Source: Sphingobium sp. CR2-8
GTDB taxonomy: Bacteria > Pseudomonadota > Alphaproteobacteria > Sphingomonadales > Sphingomonadaceae
Length of the DNA: 64,000 nt
Direction: 5' to 3'
Assembly: GCF_035818615.1 (NCBI RefSeq)
Contig: NZ_JAYKZY010000002.1
Location: 436,501-500,500 of the forward strand
Shown: positions 33,402-42,166 of the stretch, one piece after another
How positions within the stretch are numbered: the stretch's first letter is position 1
Layout of the letters: every line of letters begins with the position of its first letter
The notes under the pieces: generated by a model
The model's database searches: none
What the model saw: the letters and a program-made list of their open reading frames with translations, nothing else
Told to the model about the DNA's origin: nothing
Made by a program: the position numbers and the translations under genes

Positions 33402-34964
33402 ATGCCCGGCCTTGATAGGAAGATAATCGCGCAGATCGACCACGAGAGCGTCATCGCTCACGTGAAGGCCGATATACGCAGCGATTTCATCCTAGCTCCT
33501 CACTACAACGCCATCTTCAACCGGGCGGACGACGAGCTTTGGGAACAGTTGAAGCAGCAGTTACGCGCGGGCACGTACCAGCCTGAACTGCCGATCACCA
33601 TGAGCGTACCGAAGGAACGCTTCTTCACGAGGCCGGGCAGCATCCTTCGGCCGTTAGACCGCCTCATGTACCAAGCGCTCATCGACAACGTTATGGAACA
33701 GTTGGAAGAAGGGCATGACCGCAGTCGCTCGTTTAGCCACGTCCCCTCGCACGAGGCGGGGAAGATGTTCGAACCCAACCACGAGTCCTGGGAAAGCTTT
33801 CAGGAGCGAATTGCCGAAATCTGCGGTGAGAGCGAATTTATCCTCAAGGCGGACATATCGAATTATTTCGAGCGGCTGCCTCAACATAACCTAATAAACC
33901 TGATGTCGGCGGCGGGCTGTGCGCCGGAGGCGGTCAGCTTGCTGGAGGAGATGCTCCTAGCGTTCCGCGAGCGGAATTCGTTTGGCATTGTCCAAGGTGT
34001 GTATCCGTCGGATGCGCTGGGTAATTTTTACCTGTCTGCCCTCGACGCCCATTGCGAACTCGATCAGGTCCTTTCTGCGCGTTACGTGGACGACATCTAC
34101 ATGGGCTTTCAATCGGAAGCCGAGGCGCGGAAGGGCCTTGCCGATCTTATCGAGACGTTGCGCAAGGACGGCCTGCACTTAAACGAGCACAAGTCCAAGA
34201 TCATGCCCGCCGACGATGTCATGCGCGAGGAGACCGCGATCGACCGGCTGTTCGACGAGGTTCGCGATGAGTTGGCGGACGACGAAATTTACCATCGCGC
34301 CAGTCCGTACGGTTTCGAGGTGGAGTGGGAAGACGAGGATGACGAAGCCGACGAAGAGGAAGAAGACGACAATGGCGACGAGGACCTCCAGAACGCCGCC
34401 GTCGAACGCCTGATAGGGAACATCGGGGACTACCCGAACCAGGAGGACCAGATTGAAAAGTTTTGCCTGCCAATCCTGCGTTCGGCCCAGTCGGACACTG
34501 CGATCGAGCACGTGCTTGGAAAACTGAAGGAGAAGCCCCACCAGACCCGGCTGTACTTCTCTTACATATCAACCTTTGTTCGGACGAACGGGGATGTGGT
34601 TGACGCGTTGGAGGCGCTCGTCGCCGACGACACTGTGTCTAATTACCAGCGGATGTTCCTGCTGGCTGCGCTAATCAGGGCAAAGACTGTGAGCCGAGCG
34701 ACGGTGAACACAGCCCTGCAGTGGCTTCAGAACCGTACTGTCGCGAAAGAGACCCGAGCTATAGCCGCCATCTTCGCCGCTAAGCATGGCGTGGCGCAGC
34801 AGAAGCGGACGGTGCGCACCTCCTATGAGGATGAGCCCTCTGACTATGTCCGGAGCGCGATCCTCTACTCTTCAAGGTACCTCACCGCTGTGGAGAAAAA
34901 GACCTGCAAGCGGGCTTGGGGCGGGCACAATGCAATCAATATGCTGATCGCTCAGACGATCTGA
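33402..34964 (+). CDS. Solitary reverse transcriptase, candidate defence RT
   Basis: A 520-aa protein with an N-terminal RT domain (about 1-290) and an alpha-helical, HEAT-like C-terminal part (about 340-520). RT blocks are clear: LRPLDRLMYQALID, motif A ILKADISNYFERLP, motif B GIVQGVYPSDALGNFYLS, and motif C YVDDIYMGF, all with catalytic Asp residues. A very acidic linker (EWEDEDDEADEEEEDD) joins the two. No maturase/X domain, HNH domain or group II intron structure was seen, and no msr/msd retron hairpins could be confirmed. Stand-alone RTs with helical tails in islands are commonly Abi/DRT-type phage-defence genes; the exact class is not assigned. Confidence 0.85.
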   Translation: MPGLDRKIIAQIDHESVIAHVKADIRSDFILAPHYNAIFNRADDELWEQLKQQLRAGTYQPELPITMSVPKERFFTRPGSILRPLDRLMYQALIDNVMEQLEEGHDRSRSFSHVPSHEAGKMFEPNHESWESFQERIAEICGESEFILKADISNYFERLPQHNLINLMSAAGCAPEAVSLLEEMLLAFRERNSFGIVQGVYPSDALGNFYLSALDAHCELDQVLSARYVDDIYMGFQSEAEARKGLADLIETLRKDGLHLNEHKSKIMPADDVMREETAIDRLFDEVRDELADDEIYHRASPYGFEVEWEDEDDEADEEEEDDNGDEDLQNAAVERLIGNIGDYPNQEDQIEKFCLPILRSAQSDTAIEHVLGKLKEKPHQTRLYFSYISTFVRTNGDVVDALEALVADDTVSNYQRMFLLAALIRAKTVSRATVNTALQWLQNRTVAKETRAIAAIFAAKHGVAQQKRTVRTSYEDEPSDYVRSAILYSSRYLTAVEKKTCKRAWGGHNAINMLIAQTI

Positions 34965-35297
34965 CAGAAGACTCCCGCCGTCACCAAGCAATGCTTGCAG
35001 CGCGAAACTGTCGACAATCATCAGGAGACATGGCGCTGCGGGGAACAGCACATTCTAGAAAGCGGCGGTGGTAATTGGACAACCGATAGTGTCGCAATGC
35101 CAAAAGACCGGTTTCCAAGGTTCCGCAGTTCAGAGCAGACGGTCTGTTTCCGGCCATTGTTCGCCTTTATCGAATTGCCCGAAACGCCAGCCCTAACGTC
35201 CGAAACGGGAAAATATTCCGTGTGCGAAACAATTGATGACTGGCGATCTTCAGACTGTCCGCTCCCCAAAGGTGGAAGACGTGCTATTCCTGCCAAG

Positions 35298-35381
35298 CCA
35301 GCGTGGCGGAATTGGTAGACGCACCATTGCAATGGTCTTCGTCGACGGACGGGGTGCCGGGTTCGATCCCCGGCCGCTGGA
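35298..35381 (+). tRNA. Degenerate tRNA-Leu-like sequence
   Basis: The stretch keeps the D-arm hallmark GTGGCGGAATTGGTAGACGC, a long variable arm, a full T arm (CCGGG-TTCGATC-CCCGG) and a 6-bp acceptor match CCAGCG/CGCTGG. The anticodon arm is shortened to ACCATTGCAATGGT, which cannot form a 5-bp stem with a 7-nt loop, and no CCA is encoded. It is probably a pseudo-tRNA or an attachment-site remnant. Bases 34965-35297 upstream of it show no gene or clear signal. Confidence 0.5.
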
Positions 35382-35425
35382 AAGGCTACGTTGGGTGGGA
35401 AGCGGACGTAAAATCTGTTTATACG

Positions 35426-35764
35426 TCAATCGGAGAAGACATGCTTATACCAAAACATTCGACGATCTCGGAACCACTCACGGTTGGTCTCCGTCTCGAA
35501 TTTGGCAAACTTTTTCATGTCGAGCTTGTATCGGTAGGCTAGCGCAAGAAATTGACGCAAGTCATCATTACCCGGCCTGCGCTTTAGCTTGACGACCAAC
35601 CCTCTCGAACCCTCACCCTTTACGCTTGCCACGCACGGTATACGTTCAAGCCATTCGAAATATGCACGTTCATCCGCATGATGGTAGAACATCACGTCGT
35701 TATCCATTTGGTCTAGCGTAAGGATCGCATCAGCCATCCGCGCATCTAAAGGCGTGTCCGTCAT
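35426..35764 (-). CDS. Hypothetical protein
   Basis: A 112-aa protein of unknown function, with ILTLDQMDNDVMFYHHADER and RYKLDMKKFAKFETETNREW. The frame stays open upstream to 36199, but that part is the complement of the DUF427 gene; the ATG at 35764 marks the change to protein-like composition. It is divergent from the DUF427 gene. Confidence 0.6.
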   Translation of the reverse strand: MTDTPLDARMADAILTLDQMDNDVMFYHHADERAYFEWLERIPCVASVKGEGSRGLVVKLKRRPGNDDLRQFLALAYRYKLDMKKFAKFETETNREWFRDRRMFWYKHVFSD

Positions 35765-35881
35765 GTCCGCAAGTGGTCGATTCTCGACCGTCCGCTCTTT
35801 CGGCTGGGTACTGGCCTGGAGCGGCACTCCTTGAAACACGCTGCGGCGCGCCCGACCTGGGAAGTTTGGAAGAGAGTGAAA

Positions 35882-36163
35882 ATGGTCGAAGCAAGATGGA
35901 ACGGCTCGGTGATCGCTACCAGCGACGACACGATCATCGTCGAGGGCAATCACTATTTTCCCGCCGACGCCGTTAATTCCGCGTTCCTGCAGCCGAGCGA
36001 GACGACAACCGTCTGCCCGTGGAAGGGAACGGCGCACTACTACAGCCTGCAGGTTGAGGGAGCGGAGAATCGCGACGCCGCCTGGTATTACCCCGATCCG
36101 AAATCCGCGGCGGAGAATATCCGCGGTCGGGTCGCCTTTTGGAAGGGTGTGGAGGTAGGCTGA
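35882..36163 (+). CDS. DUF427 domain protein
   Basis: A 93-aa protein matching DUF427: VEARWNGSVIATSDDTIIVEG, NHYFPADAV, TTVCPWKGTAHYYSL, DAAWYYPDPK and RVAFWKGVEV. The fold is a small beta-domain of unknown role, widespread in proteobacterial chromosomes and islands. ATG 35882 starts the domain; the 17 residues upstream in frame (from 35831) look non-coding. Confidence 0.85.
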   Translation: MVEARWNGSVIATSDDTIIVEGNHYFPADAVNSAFLQPSETTTVCPWKGTAHYYSLQVEGAENRDAAWYYPDPKSAAENIRGRVAFWKGVEVG

Positions 36164-36263
36164 TTTGAGACGGGAATCGGGGGATACCGTTGCCCACATC
36201 CGCGTAAGCAGATCGCGATCCTAACGATAGCGAATAGGGCGACGATGCCCAGCAACCGACATT

Positions 36264-36962
36264 TCAATCCGCACGCTCCAGATTTGCGCCCCGCCGCATC
36301 ACGCGACGCACCTGCTCGGGATACCACAGCGGGCGACCGCTGGGCGCGGGCACGCTTCGCAGATTAAGCGCATGCGCCATCGCCCTGGCACTTGTGCAAC
36401 CATCCGCCTCAAGCTGCCGCAGCAGCGGCATAATCTGGATGGCCCGCTGATCCGCCTTTTGGGCAAGCAAGGCTCCAGCTTTTGCCGCCGCCTCCCTGCA
36501 TCCTGGCAGCAGCGCCGCCGCCCCATTGGGATTGCCCAGCCGCACGCCGCGTGCTTTGGCGGCGGCAAGGGCGGCCTTGGTCCGCTGGCTGATCATTTCC
36601 CGCTCGTGCTCGGCGATGGCCGCCAGTAAGTGAATAGTAAGCCGATTGGCATGGGGCATATCGACCGCAACAAAATCCACCCCACCATTCATAAGCGTCG
36701 CGATGGTCAAAACATCGCGGCTCAGCCGATCCAATTTTGCAATACACAGCGTTGCTCGGTGGAGCCTGCACGCGGCCAGAGCTTTTGCCAATTCTGGCCT
36801 ATCCGCCCGCTTGCCAGACTCGACCTCCACATACTCTGCGACGATGCGATGGCCGCCGCCCAGGCCGTAACCCTCGACAGCGGCGCGCTGCGCGTCCAAC
36901 CCCAATCCAGAGCGATTCTGCTTGTCTGTCGAGACCCTGTAATAGGCGACGATGGCGACCAT
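36264..36962 (-). CDS. Small serine resolvase/invertase
   Basis: A 232-aa recombinase of the resolvase/invertase group. The catalytic Ser is in AYYRVSTDKQNRSG, followed by CIAKLDRLSRDVL, the E helix (IAEHEREMISQRTKAAL) and a C-terminal HTH (TSARAMAHALNLRSVPAPSG). It lies 16 bp downstream of the Ala/Pro-rich protein gene. It resembles plasmid resolvases and may resolve dimers or replicon fusions of the island. Confidence 0.85.
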   Translation of the reverse strand: MVAIVAYYRVSTDKQNRSGLGLDAQRAAVEGYGLGGGHRIVAEYVEVESGKRADRPELAKALAACRLHRATLCIAKLDRLSRDVLTIATLMNGGVDFVAVDMPHANRLTIHLLAAIAEHEREMISQRTKAALAAAKARGVRLGNPNGAAALLPGCREAAAKAGALLAQKADQRAIQIMPLLRQLEADGCTSARAMAHALNLRSVPAPSGRPLWYPEQVRRVMRRGANLERAD

Positions 36963-36978
36963 CGGGCGAGTCCTCGCC

Positions 36979-37773
36979 TTACGCCAGAGCCGCCTGTTGG
37001 TCGGGCGAGCATTCGCCCACGCCATCCCCATTCTGAGCCGAAAGGAACCCGTCACGCACGGCCCCAGCGATATAGCCAGTGCACCAGTCGCGGTCTGTTG
37101 GCTTGGCCTTGGCGTTGGCGAAGGTGGCGGTCGCCATCAGGTCGATCAGCTCGCCTCTGGTAACCACGCCCTTCTCCCCCACGATGGCGACGATGGTGGC
37201 GACAACGGTGTTGGCGTTGGGCTGGATAGCGCCAAGCCGGATGCGCTGCGCCGACACGTCGCGGCCCCGACGCTGGAAACCAGCCGCCTTGCGACGCGCC
37301 GACATGGCCTGAAACGCCTTTTCGTCAGCGTCAGACCAGGACGACGCGAATGCGGGCAACGCGGGCGCAGCGGGTGCCGACTGATCCTCGACAACGATGG
37401 AGGGGGGAGTTGCGGCAGGCTCGGCGGCCAGCGCAGCGGCGGCGCTCGACTCCTTTATATCGACGACGGGCGCTGCTGATGCCTGTTCGGCGCTGGCGGC
37501 CGCCCCGTCGGCGGTGAAGGCGCTGTCGTCGGTGGATTGCGCGTGTTCAGCCACTGCCGTGGCGACAGCAGGCGGCGCGGCATGGCCGGGAACAGGACCA
37601 ACGTCGGCACCGACTGGCGGCGTGGGAAACAGCTCCTCTAGCGCCCCACCTTCGGGCGCGGGCGCGGGCGCGGCGGCGGCCTTGGCCATTGCCTTGCGGT
37701 GAAGGGTCTTCGGGCTGGTGCCCAGACGCGTGGATAGGGTCTTGCGCGCGGCTTGGGCTGCGGTCTGTGTCAT
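36979..37773 (-). CDS. Ala/Pro-rich hypothetical protein
   Basis: A 264-aa protein: a basic N-terminus (KTLSTRLGTSPKTLHRKAM), a long low-complexity Ala/Pro linker (about 30-140), and a C-terminal folded domain (SDADEKAFQAMSARRKAAGF, then VTRGELIDLMATATFANA). The C-terminal part has HTH-like character, but no family is recognised. GGAG lies 9 bp before the ATG. It is cotranscribed with the resolvase. Confidence 0.65.
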   Translation of the reverse strand: MTQTAAQAARKTLSTRLGTSPKTLHRKAMAKAAAAPAPAPEGGALEELFPTPPVGADVGPVPGHAAPPAVATAVAEHAQSTDDSAFTADGAAASAEQASAAPVVDIKESSAAAALAAEPAATPPSIVVEDQSAPAAPALPAFASSWSDADEKAFQAMSARRKAAGFQRRGRDVSAQRIRLGAIQPNANTVVATIVAIVGEKGVVTRGELIDLMATATFANAKAKPTDRDWCTGYIAGAVRDGFLSAQNGDGVGECSPDQQAALA

Positions 37774-38006
37774 GCTGTTCGCTCCAGTCTACGGTGCGCC
37801 ACAGTCTCGGTGGCGAACATTCGATGCCCGGATGCCAGACAGTTGCAACTCCTTTGTTTCGATTTCGGAACGGTCTACCGCATTTCTATCGTGAAATGCG
37901 CATGGTACCTAGTCAGGGTATTACCTGTGCGGGGACCGGCACGCTCGGTTGCCCCCGCGTCGATCTGTCGATGTCGATTTTCGAATTTCTCGACGACCGT
38001 CAAGCG

Positions 38007-38651
38007 TCAAAGGCGATCACCCTTTTGCATCTCTAGCGACGCTTTGATCCTATGGACCCATTCCTCGCCAGCCGTGACGCCGCTCATCTTGACCTTGAGC
38101 ATGGGCCGCTCAAGGTCGGTGGTACCGATGACAACATAGGTCGGCCCATCGCGAGTGTGACTCTTGCTCTTTGTGGTTGCCGTAGTTTTGCCGCCAGCCG
38201 TCGCAGCACCGATTACTGCGCCAGCTCCGCCCAGTAGCGCGCCGCCCACCACCGCACGCCCCAGCGCGCCGGACTTTCTAGTCACGGCCTGCGTCTCCAG
38301 CCGCATCACTGTTCGGCTGGACTGCTGCAATTCCACCGACAGCACAGTGTCGAGATGGACCTCCCGCTCCTCCACTACCGAGTAGGACGGGCGAAGCTGC
38401 ACCCGCGTCCACCGCAAGCGGGTCCGATCCGCGCTGATCATGAAGTACTCCCGCTCCGGCCGGCTGCGCCCGGCGTGGACGACCGGCCACTTCGGCCTCA
38501 GGCTCTCCTCATACAAGCGGTGTTGGTCTTCGTCCGCTTTAGCCTCGCTGGACCGGGCTGCGGCCTTGTCGCGGACTTCGTTGGTCGCTCGGAGCGAGAG
38601 GAAGCAGAACAGCAGTACTGCGCCCATGATGGTGAGCAGCAGGCCGATCAT
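38007..38651 (-). CDS. Glycine-zipper membrane protein
   Basis: A 214-aa protein with an N-terminal membrane segment (MIGLLLTIMGAVLLFCFLSL) and a soluble domain containing a glycine-zipper hydrophobic stretch (RAVVGGALLGGAGAVIGAAT) near residue 150. The C-terminal part (TYVVIGTTDLERPMLKVKM) is beta-like. ATG 38651 overlaps the stop of the upstream gene as ATGA. The function is unknown; position suggests action together with the upstream secreted protein. Confidence 0.7.
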   Translation of the reverse strand: MIGLLLTIMGAVLLFCFLSLRATNEVRDKAAARSSEAKADEDQHRLYEESLRPKWPVVHAGRSRPEREYFMISADRTRLRWTRVQLRPSYSVVEEREVHLDTVLSVELQQSSRTVMRLETQAVTRKSGALGRAVVGGALLGGAGAVIGAATAGGKTTATTKSKSHTRDGPTYVVIGTTDLERPMLKVKMSGVTAGEEWVHRIKASLEMQKGDRL

Positions 38652-39334
38652 TGGCCGGGTTCCACCCTGTAGCGCAGGCCAGCGTTGCTGACGCCCAATA
38701 ACGAAATGCGCGTGTCGCGCCACGTGATGGTCTGCGGATATGTGGCCTCCAGGGGGAAGGACAGCTCTTCGGTAAAGGCGGGCCGCGCCATGTCGTGCGA
38801 GAACTCACGATAGCTGAGCCGCAACACTCCCTGCGCCGCGCCTAGATAGACGAGCGTCTGACGGAAATAGTCGCTGCCGGGCGCGGCTGGCGCGTCCACC
38901 AGATCGTAGGGTGCGGGCGGTTAAATCTTCTTAGTGGTGAACAAGACGCTTTCGGCAGAGGCCTTGTCGAACTTCCCATCCCCGTCGCTGTCCTGCAGAC
39001 ACGCAGCGCCGCGCGGCCCAGCAAAGTGGTCCACATAGGTGTCCTCCGCCACGGTGCAGGCCTTGAGCGGCTTGTCGCGCGTGACCCGAAAAACGGCATT
39101 ATTGGGGATGACGATCTTGCCTTGGATGCCCAGGGGCACCGCCAGGTCGTCGCGCAGGCGCGGTGCGGTGACCGCCACCATGTTGTACTTCTCCAGCAGC
39201 GGCGTGCCCACGGTGACCGTGGCCTCTATACCAGGCTCGGGCTTCTGCCCCACCTTGCGCTCTGCGGCGCTAGCTGGCTGGGCGCAGGTAATGGCAACGG
39301 CAGCCGCTGATAATGCAATGGAAAGTCTGATCAT
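38648..39334 (-). pseudogene. Secreted hypothetical protein with in-frame nonsense codon
   Basis: From ATG 39334 a signal peptide (to about residue 24, ASAAER) leads a soluble protein up to FTTKKI and a TAA at 38921-38923. The same frame continues for 90 more sensible codons (PPAPYDLVDAPAAPGSDYF to GLRYRVEPGQ) and ends in ATGA overlap with the next gene. This spacing and the protein-like second half indicate a single 228-residue protein interrupted by one stop. The first part alone is 137 aa and may still be made. Confidence 0.65.
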
Positions 39335-39663
39335 GCTCGTCCCCTGTTAGGGACGACGCTAGTAACCCCATGTTCGGCGCCGCCCCAAATGTTTAGTTCG
39401 GGGCGACGGCCAAGCCGGATGTTAGTAACCCGCTGAGACAACGAGCGCATGCGCCTTTACCGGCAAGCCGGCTGGACATGCGCGCATGCCACCCGGCCTC
39501 CAAAATCTGGTGACCGAGGTGTCTCAAAGGAGGTTACTAAGCCCCACACCCGAGTGTCGCGGGTGCCGGCTGACCTTAGGCGCGCTGGCGGAAGCTTTGC
39601 AAGTGATAGGGCAAGCTGAACAGCATCATTGCTTTGACGGGCGTCACCAGCGACAAGGTAAAA
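39335..39663. other. Divergent intergenic region with TAGTAACC repeats
   Basis: TAGTAACC occurs directly at 39360 and 39423 and inverted at 39532-39539, between a leftward secreted-protein gene and the rightward HNH gene. A SphI-like GCGCATGC pair near 39449 and 39481 adds further symmetry. No gene is seen. The set could be operators of a divergent promoter. Confidence 0.35.
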
Positions 39664-40692
39664 ATGCCAACGCCCATCGTCATGCGCACCGCTGCCGGCC
39701 AACCGCTAAACGCCCGCGTCGAGGCCGACGAGCAGGGCATCATCGTCCACAGCCGCAGCGGCGTGGATCGCAACCGGGACTACCGGGAAGCTATGGAGTT
39801 GCTGTTGACGCGGCTGGATAAGGCCGGCCACCCCTATGAGGCGTATCTAGACAGTGCGCCTGTGCACCACCTGCCGCTGAACCAACGTCGCCTCGCGTTT
39901 CCGCGTAGCGGGCCAGTGGAAGAGCGCTTTAACCCGCTGGTGCGGGCCATGAACGCAAACAGCTCTAGCAACGGGGCTAGGCGTCGCGTGCTTTTCGTGG
40001 TCGCCGGCCTCACAAGGAGTCAGTTGGTCACCGTCGCCAATGGGACAGGTGATCTGGAGAGCGCGTCTGTTTCCAGGCTTCCGACCGAGCAGTTGCGAAA
40101 AGTCACTGCCGAGCACGTGGACAAGGCGGTCGCAAGGCTGCTGAAGGGCGACGACGCGCCTAACTTCGCGCCGTCCCGCGACTTTGACTTGCTTGGGCCC
40201 AGCGACGAGCGACTCGCGCCCAAGAAGGTATTTGGCTTTGCGCTGGAGCAAGCGCTGGGCATTGTGGCGTTTCCCGGCCACTTCTCTGCAGGTCTCGGTA
40301 CCCCTTGTTTTCAGATTTTAGAGGCGGCCGGTTACCCCATCGTTACCAAGGGTCAGGCGGTGACGCCACCCTCTGTCCCCGTCGATCCCGATCTTGCGGC
40401 GGCGGAAGGAAACCAGCGATTGGTCACTCATCTTAAGCGTGAACGCAGACCGGCTCTGGCTGCGGCCAAGCGAAGGGCCATGATCGATCAGCTGGGATAC
40501 CTCCAGTGCGAGCGATGCAAAATGGTGCCGAGTCAGGAACTTGGTCAGCACGGCGACGCGGTGATCGAAGTGCACCACGCCAAGGTTCAGGTGGCCGCCA
40601 TGGCGATGGGGCATGTGACAAGGCTGGCCGACTTAATGTGCCTTTGTGCCAACTGCCATCGGATCACTCACCGTGAAATAGCAGCCGCCTAA
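39664..40692 (+). CDS. HNH endonuclease with unusual N-terminal domain
   Basis: A 342-aa protein ending in an HNH nuclease domain: CERCKM, EVHHAKV (catalytic His pair), LMCLCANCHRITHRE. The N-terminal about 260 residues (DRNRDYREAMELLLTRLD and FNPLVRAMNANSS) are unrecognised and could be a DNA-reader domain, as in modification-dependent restriction enzymes. ATG 39664 is used; 39634 is also possible. It is convergent with the next gene. Restriction of modified DNA is an inference from the layout. Confidence 0.75.
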   Translation: MPTPIVMRTAAGQPLNARVEADEQGIIVHSRSGVDRNRDYREAMELLLTRLDKAGHPYEAYLDSAPVHHLPLNQRRLAFPRSGPVEERFNPLVRAMNANSSSNGARRRVLFVVAGLTRSQLVTVANGTGDLESASVSRLPTEQLRKVTAEHVDKAVARLLKGDDAPNFAPSRDFDLLGPSDERLAPKKVFGFALEQALGIVAFPGHFSAGLGTPCFQILEAAGYPIVTKGQAVTPPSVPVDPDLAAAEGNQRLVTHLKRERRPALAAAKRRAMIDQLGYLQCERCKMVPSQELGQHGDAVIEVHHAKVQVAAMAMGHVTRLADLMCLCANCHRITHREIAAA

Positions 40693-40705
40693 AATCCTGG
40701 ACGGC

Positions 40706-40831
40706 CTGTTACGTTGCTACGTTGTTAGCCCTGATCGACATTCGATTTTAATGAGGAGACTTGGAAGCTTACCTTCCCAACCCCTCACAGGACGCTTGTC
40801 GATCTCCTGACGTATCGTAACAGCGTAGCAG
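40706..40831 (+). repeat. Terminal-inverted repeat element, copy A
   Basis: A 126-bp element with 15-bp inverted ends: CTGTTACGTTGCTAC and GTAACAGCGTAGCAG. It shares two inner blocks with copy B at 47788-47910: a 21-22-bp block starting TCGACATTCGATTTTAATGA, and a block containing TCGATCTCCTGACG. The middle 35-40 bp differ. The end mismatches relative to copy B are G-U compatible when read as plus-strand RNA. It lies between two convergent genes. Confidence 0.6.
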
Positions 40832-40833
40832 AC

Positions 40834-41169
40834 CTAAGCCGCCCATCGGTCCAGGTCGGGAAACAGCGGCAGCGCTGGCGGAACATCAGGCTCGACAACG
40901 CGCGGATCGAAGGTCGCAACCGTCACCCACTCGACCCTCCACCCCAAGCGGGCCAGATCGCCGTCGAAGCGGACGATGCCCGCCCCGTCGCGCGCTACTT
41001 CCCACCGACACCGCATGTCGTCGTCGTACCAGCCCAGCAACAATGTGCCGTCGCTAAGGCCGACCAAGAAACGCTCGTCAGTGTCGTGCGGCACCGTCAG
41101 CACCGTTTCCACGTCACCGCTGACCTTCAGCCGCACGCTATCTGGAATGGGATGGATCGAGACGCACAT
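40834..41169 (-). CDS. Hypothetical protein
   Basis: A 111-aa soluble, beta-rich protein (VRLKVSGDVETVLTVPHDTD, LVGLSDGTLLLGWYDDDMR), of unknown function. ATG 41169 begins the coherent part; upstream codons to 41235 are not protein-like. It is divergent from the small-gene cluster at 41235. Confidence 0.6.
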   Translation of the reverse strand: MCVSIHPIPDSVRLKVSGDVETVLTVPHDTDERFLVGLSDGTLLLGWYDDDMRCRWEVARDGAGIVRFDGDLARLGWRVEWVTVATFDPRVVEPDVPPALPLFPDLDRWAA

Positions 41170-41234
41170 CGTAGAATCATTCTTTCCTACATGAGAACAT
41201 ATAGCGAACATGCAGGACAAGAAAGGAGTCGGCA

Positions 41235-41330
41235 ATGGTGATAATCGACGGATCGTTTCTTCTCGGAGTGGCGGCAGTGCTGACCAGCGTGGCCACGCTC
41301 TGGCGCGCAGTCAAAGGGAGAACCAAGTAG
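41235..41330 (+). CDS. 31-aa single-span membrane peptide
   Basis: A short gene with a strong ribosome binding site (GAAAGGAG, 6 bp before ATG). The product is one hydrophobic helix (DGSFLLGVAAVLTSVATLW) with a basic tail (RAVKGRTK). The size and topology fit small phage/island membrane peptides, including toxin-like or holin-like ones; none is recognised. Confidence 0.55.
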   Translation: MVIIDGSFLLGVAAVLTSVATLWRAVKGRTK

Positions 41331-41348
41331 AGCGATATCATCCCCCGC

Positions 41349-41429
41349 ATGACGGAAATAGTAGCCGGCCTAGTTGACGTGGACAGCCGCCGCGTCGACG
41401 CTGATGTAAAGCCGGGGGAGAGCGAATAA
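41349..41429 (+). CDS. 26-aa peptide coupled to the lipoprotein gene
   Basis: ATG 41349 opens 26 codons ending in TAATG, so its stop overlaps the lipoprotein start at 41429. The peptide (MTEIVAGLVDVDSRRVDADV) is hydrophilic. It may be a leader that couples translation rather than a working protein. Confidence 0.35.
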   Translation: MTEIVAGLVDVDSRRVDADVKPGESE

Positions 41430-42079
41430 TGCGCGGATTTGTAATTTTAGCTACGAGCTTCATGTTGGCTGGCTGCAGTCAGCCCCCGCAGAACGACACA
41501 GCGGTCGAGTCGACCGAAGCAACGCAGTCAACCACGGATGCGGGCAAGCTTTGGGTGACTACCCAATATGCAGACCGCCATTCCTGTCCCTCCGACAAGT
41601 GCGGCATCGTCGGACGCCTGTTTTTTCGAGAGGCCGCGACGCCGATGGAAATCAAGGACGGCTGGGTACGGGTAACCAAGGTCTACGACGCGTCGTGCAT
41701 GAATGGCAAGAGCCAGTATGTGGACAAGGGCAATGCCGCCTGCACCACCGCTAATGGAATCAAGAATGGGCAGTTCGCGGAGTGGGTAAAAGAAAGCCAG
41801 CTTTCGGCCACACGACCAGCTGACCCAGCCGAGTCGGCGAGCGATGACGAGAGAATCGTCGCCGACTCCGATGATTTCACTCAGTATCGCGCGGCGTTCG
41901 CAAAGGTGGCGCGGGAATTGATCGCCAAGGGCCGTTGCACCGCTGGGGACTTTAAAGAGCAGGGCGGCTGGGTTAAGTCGGTGAACCAGCGCGACGAGCC
42001 CGTATATTTTACATACTGCGGAGGCATGACCGCCGCCAACAAGATATACATGAACGCCAAGACCGAGACGGTGATGTAA
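41429..42079 (+). CDS. SH3-like lipoprotein
   Basis: A 216-aa protein with a lipoprotein signal (MRGFVILATSFMLAGC, lipobox LAGC, Cys16). The mature part has a bacterial SH3-like segment (LWVTTQYADRHSCPSDKCG, then MEIKDGWVRVTKVYD) and a second soluble region (YRAAFAKVARELIAKGRCT). Five or more Cys may form disulfides in the periplasm. It could act in phage exclusion or envelope binding; there is no direct evidence. Confidence 0.75.
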   Translation: MRGFVILATSFMLAGCSQPPQNDTAVESTEATQSTTDAGKLWVTTQYADRHSCPSDKCGIVGRLFFREAATPMEIKDGWVRVTKVYDASCMNGKSQYVDKGNAACTTANGIKNGQFAEWVKESQLSATRPADPAESASDDERIVADSDDFTQYRAAFAKVARELIAKGRCTAGDFKEQGGWVKSVNQRDEPVYFTYCGGMTAANKIYMNAKTETVM

Positions 42080-42166
42080 CGCGCGCTTGGAGCGACGACC
42101 TGAGACAAAAGCTGGCAACCGCCCGCTTTCCGCATCGTTGACCCTCTTAATAACTAGAGAGGCATC

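Noticed and set aside
33062..34964. Group II intron or retron
   Set aside because: No maturase or HNH domain in the protein, no intron domain V-like structure, and no clear msr/msd inverted-repeat layout upstream.
35765..36199. N-terminal extension of the 112-aa protein
   Set aside because: This part is the complement of the DUF427 gene, which has clear family motifs.
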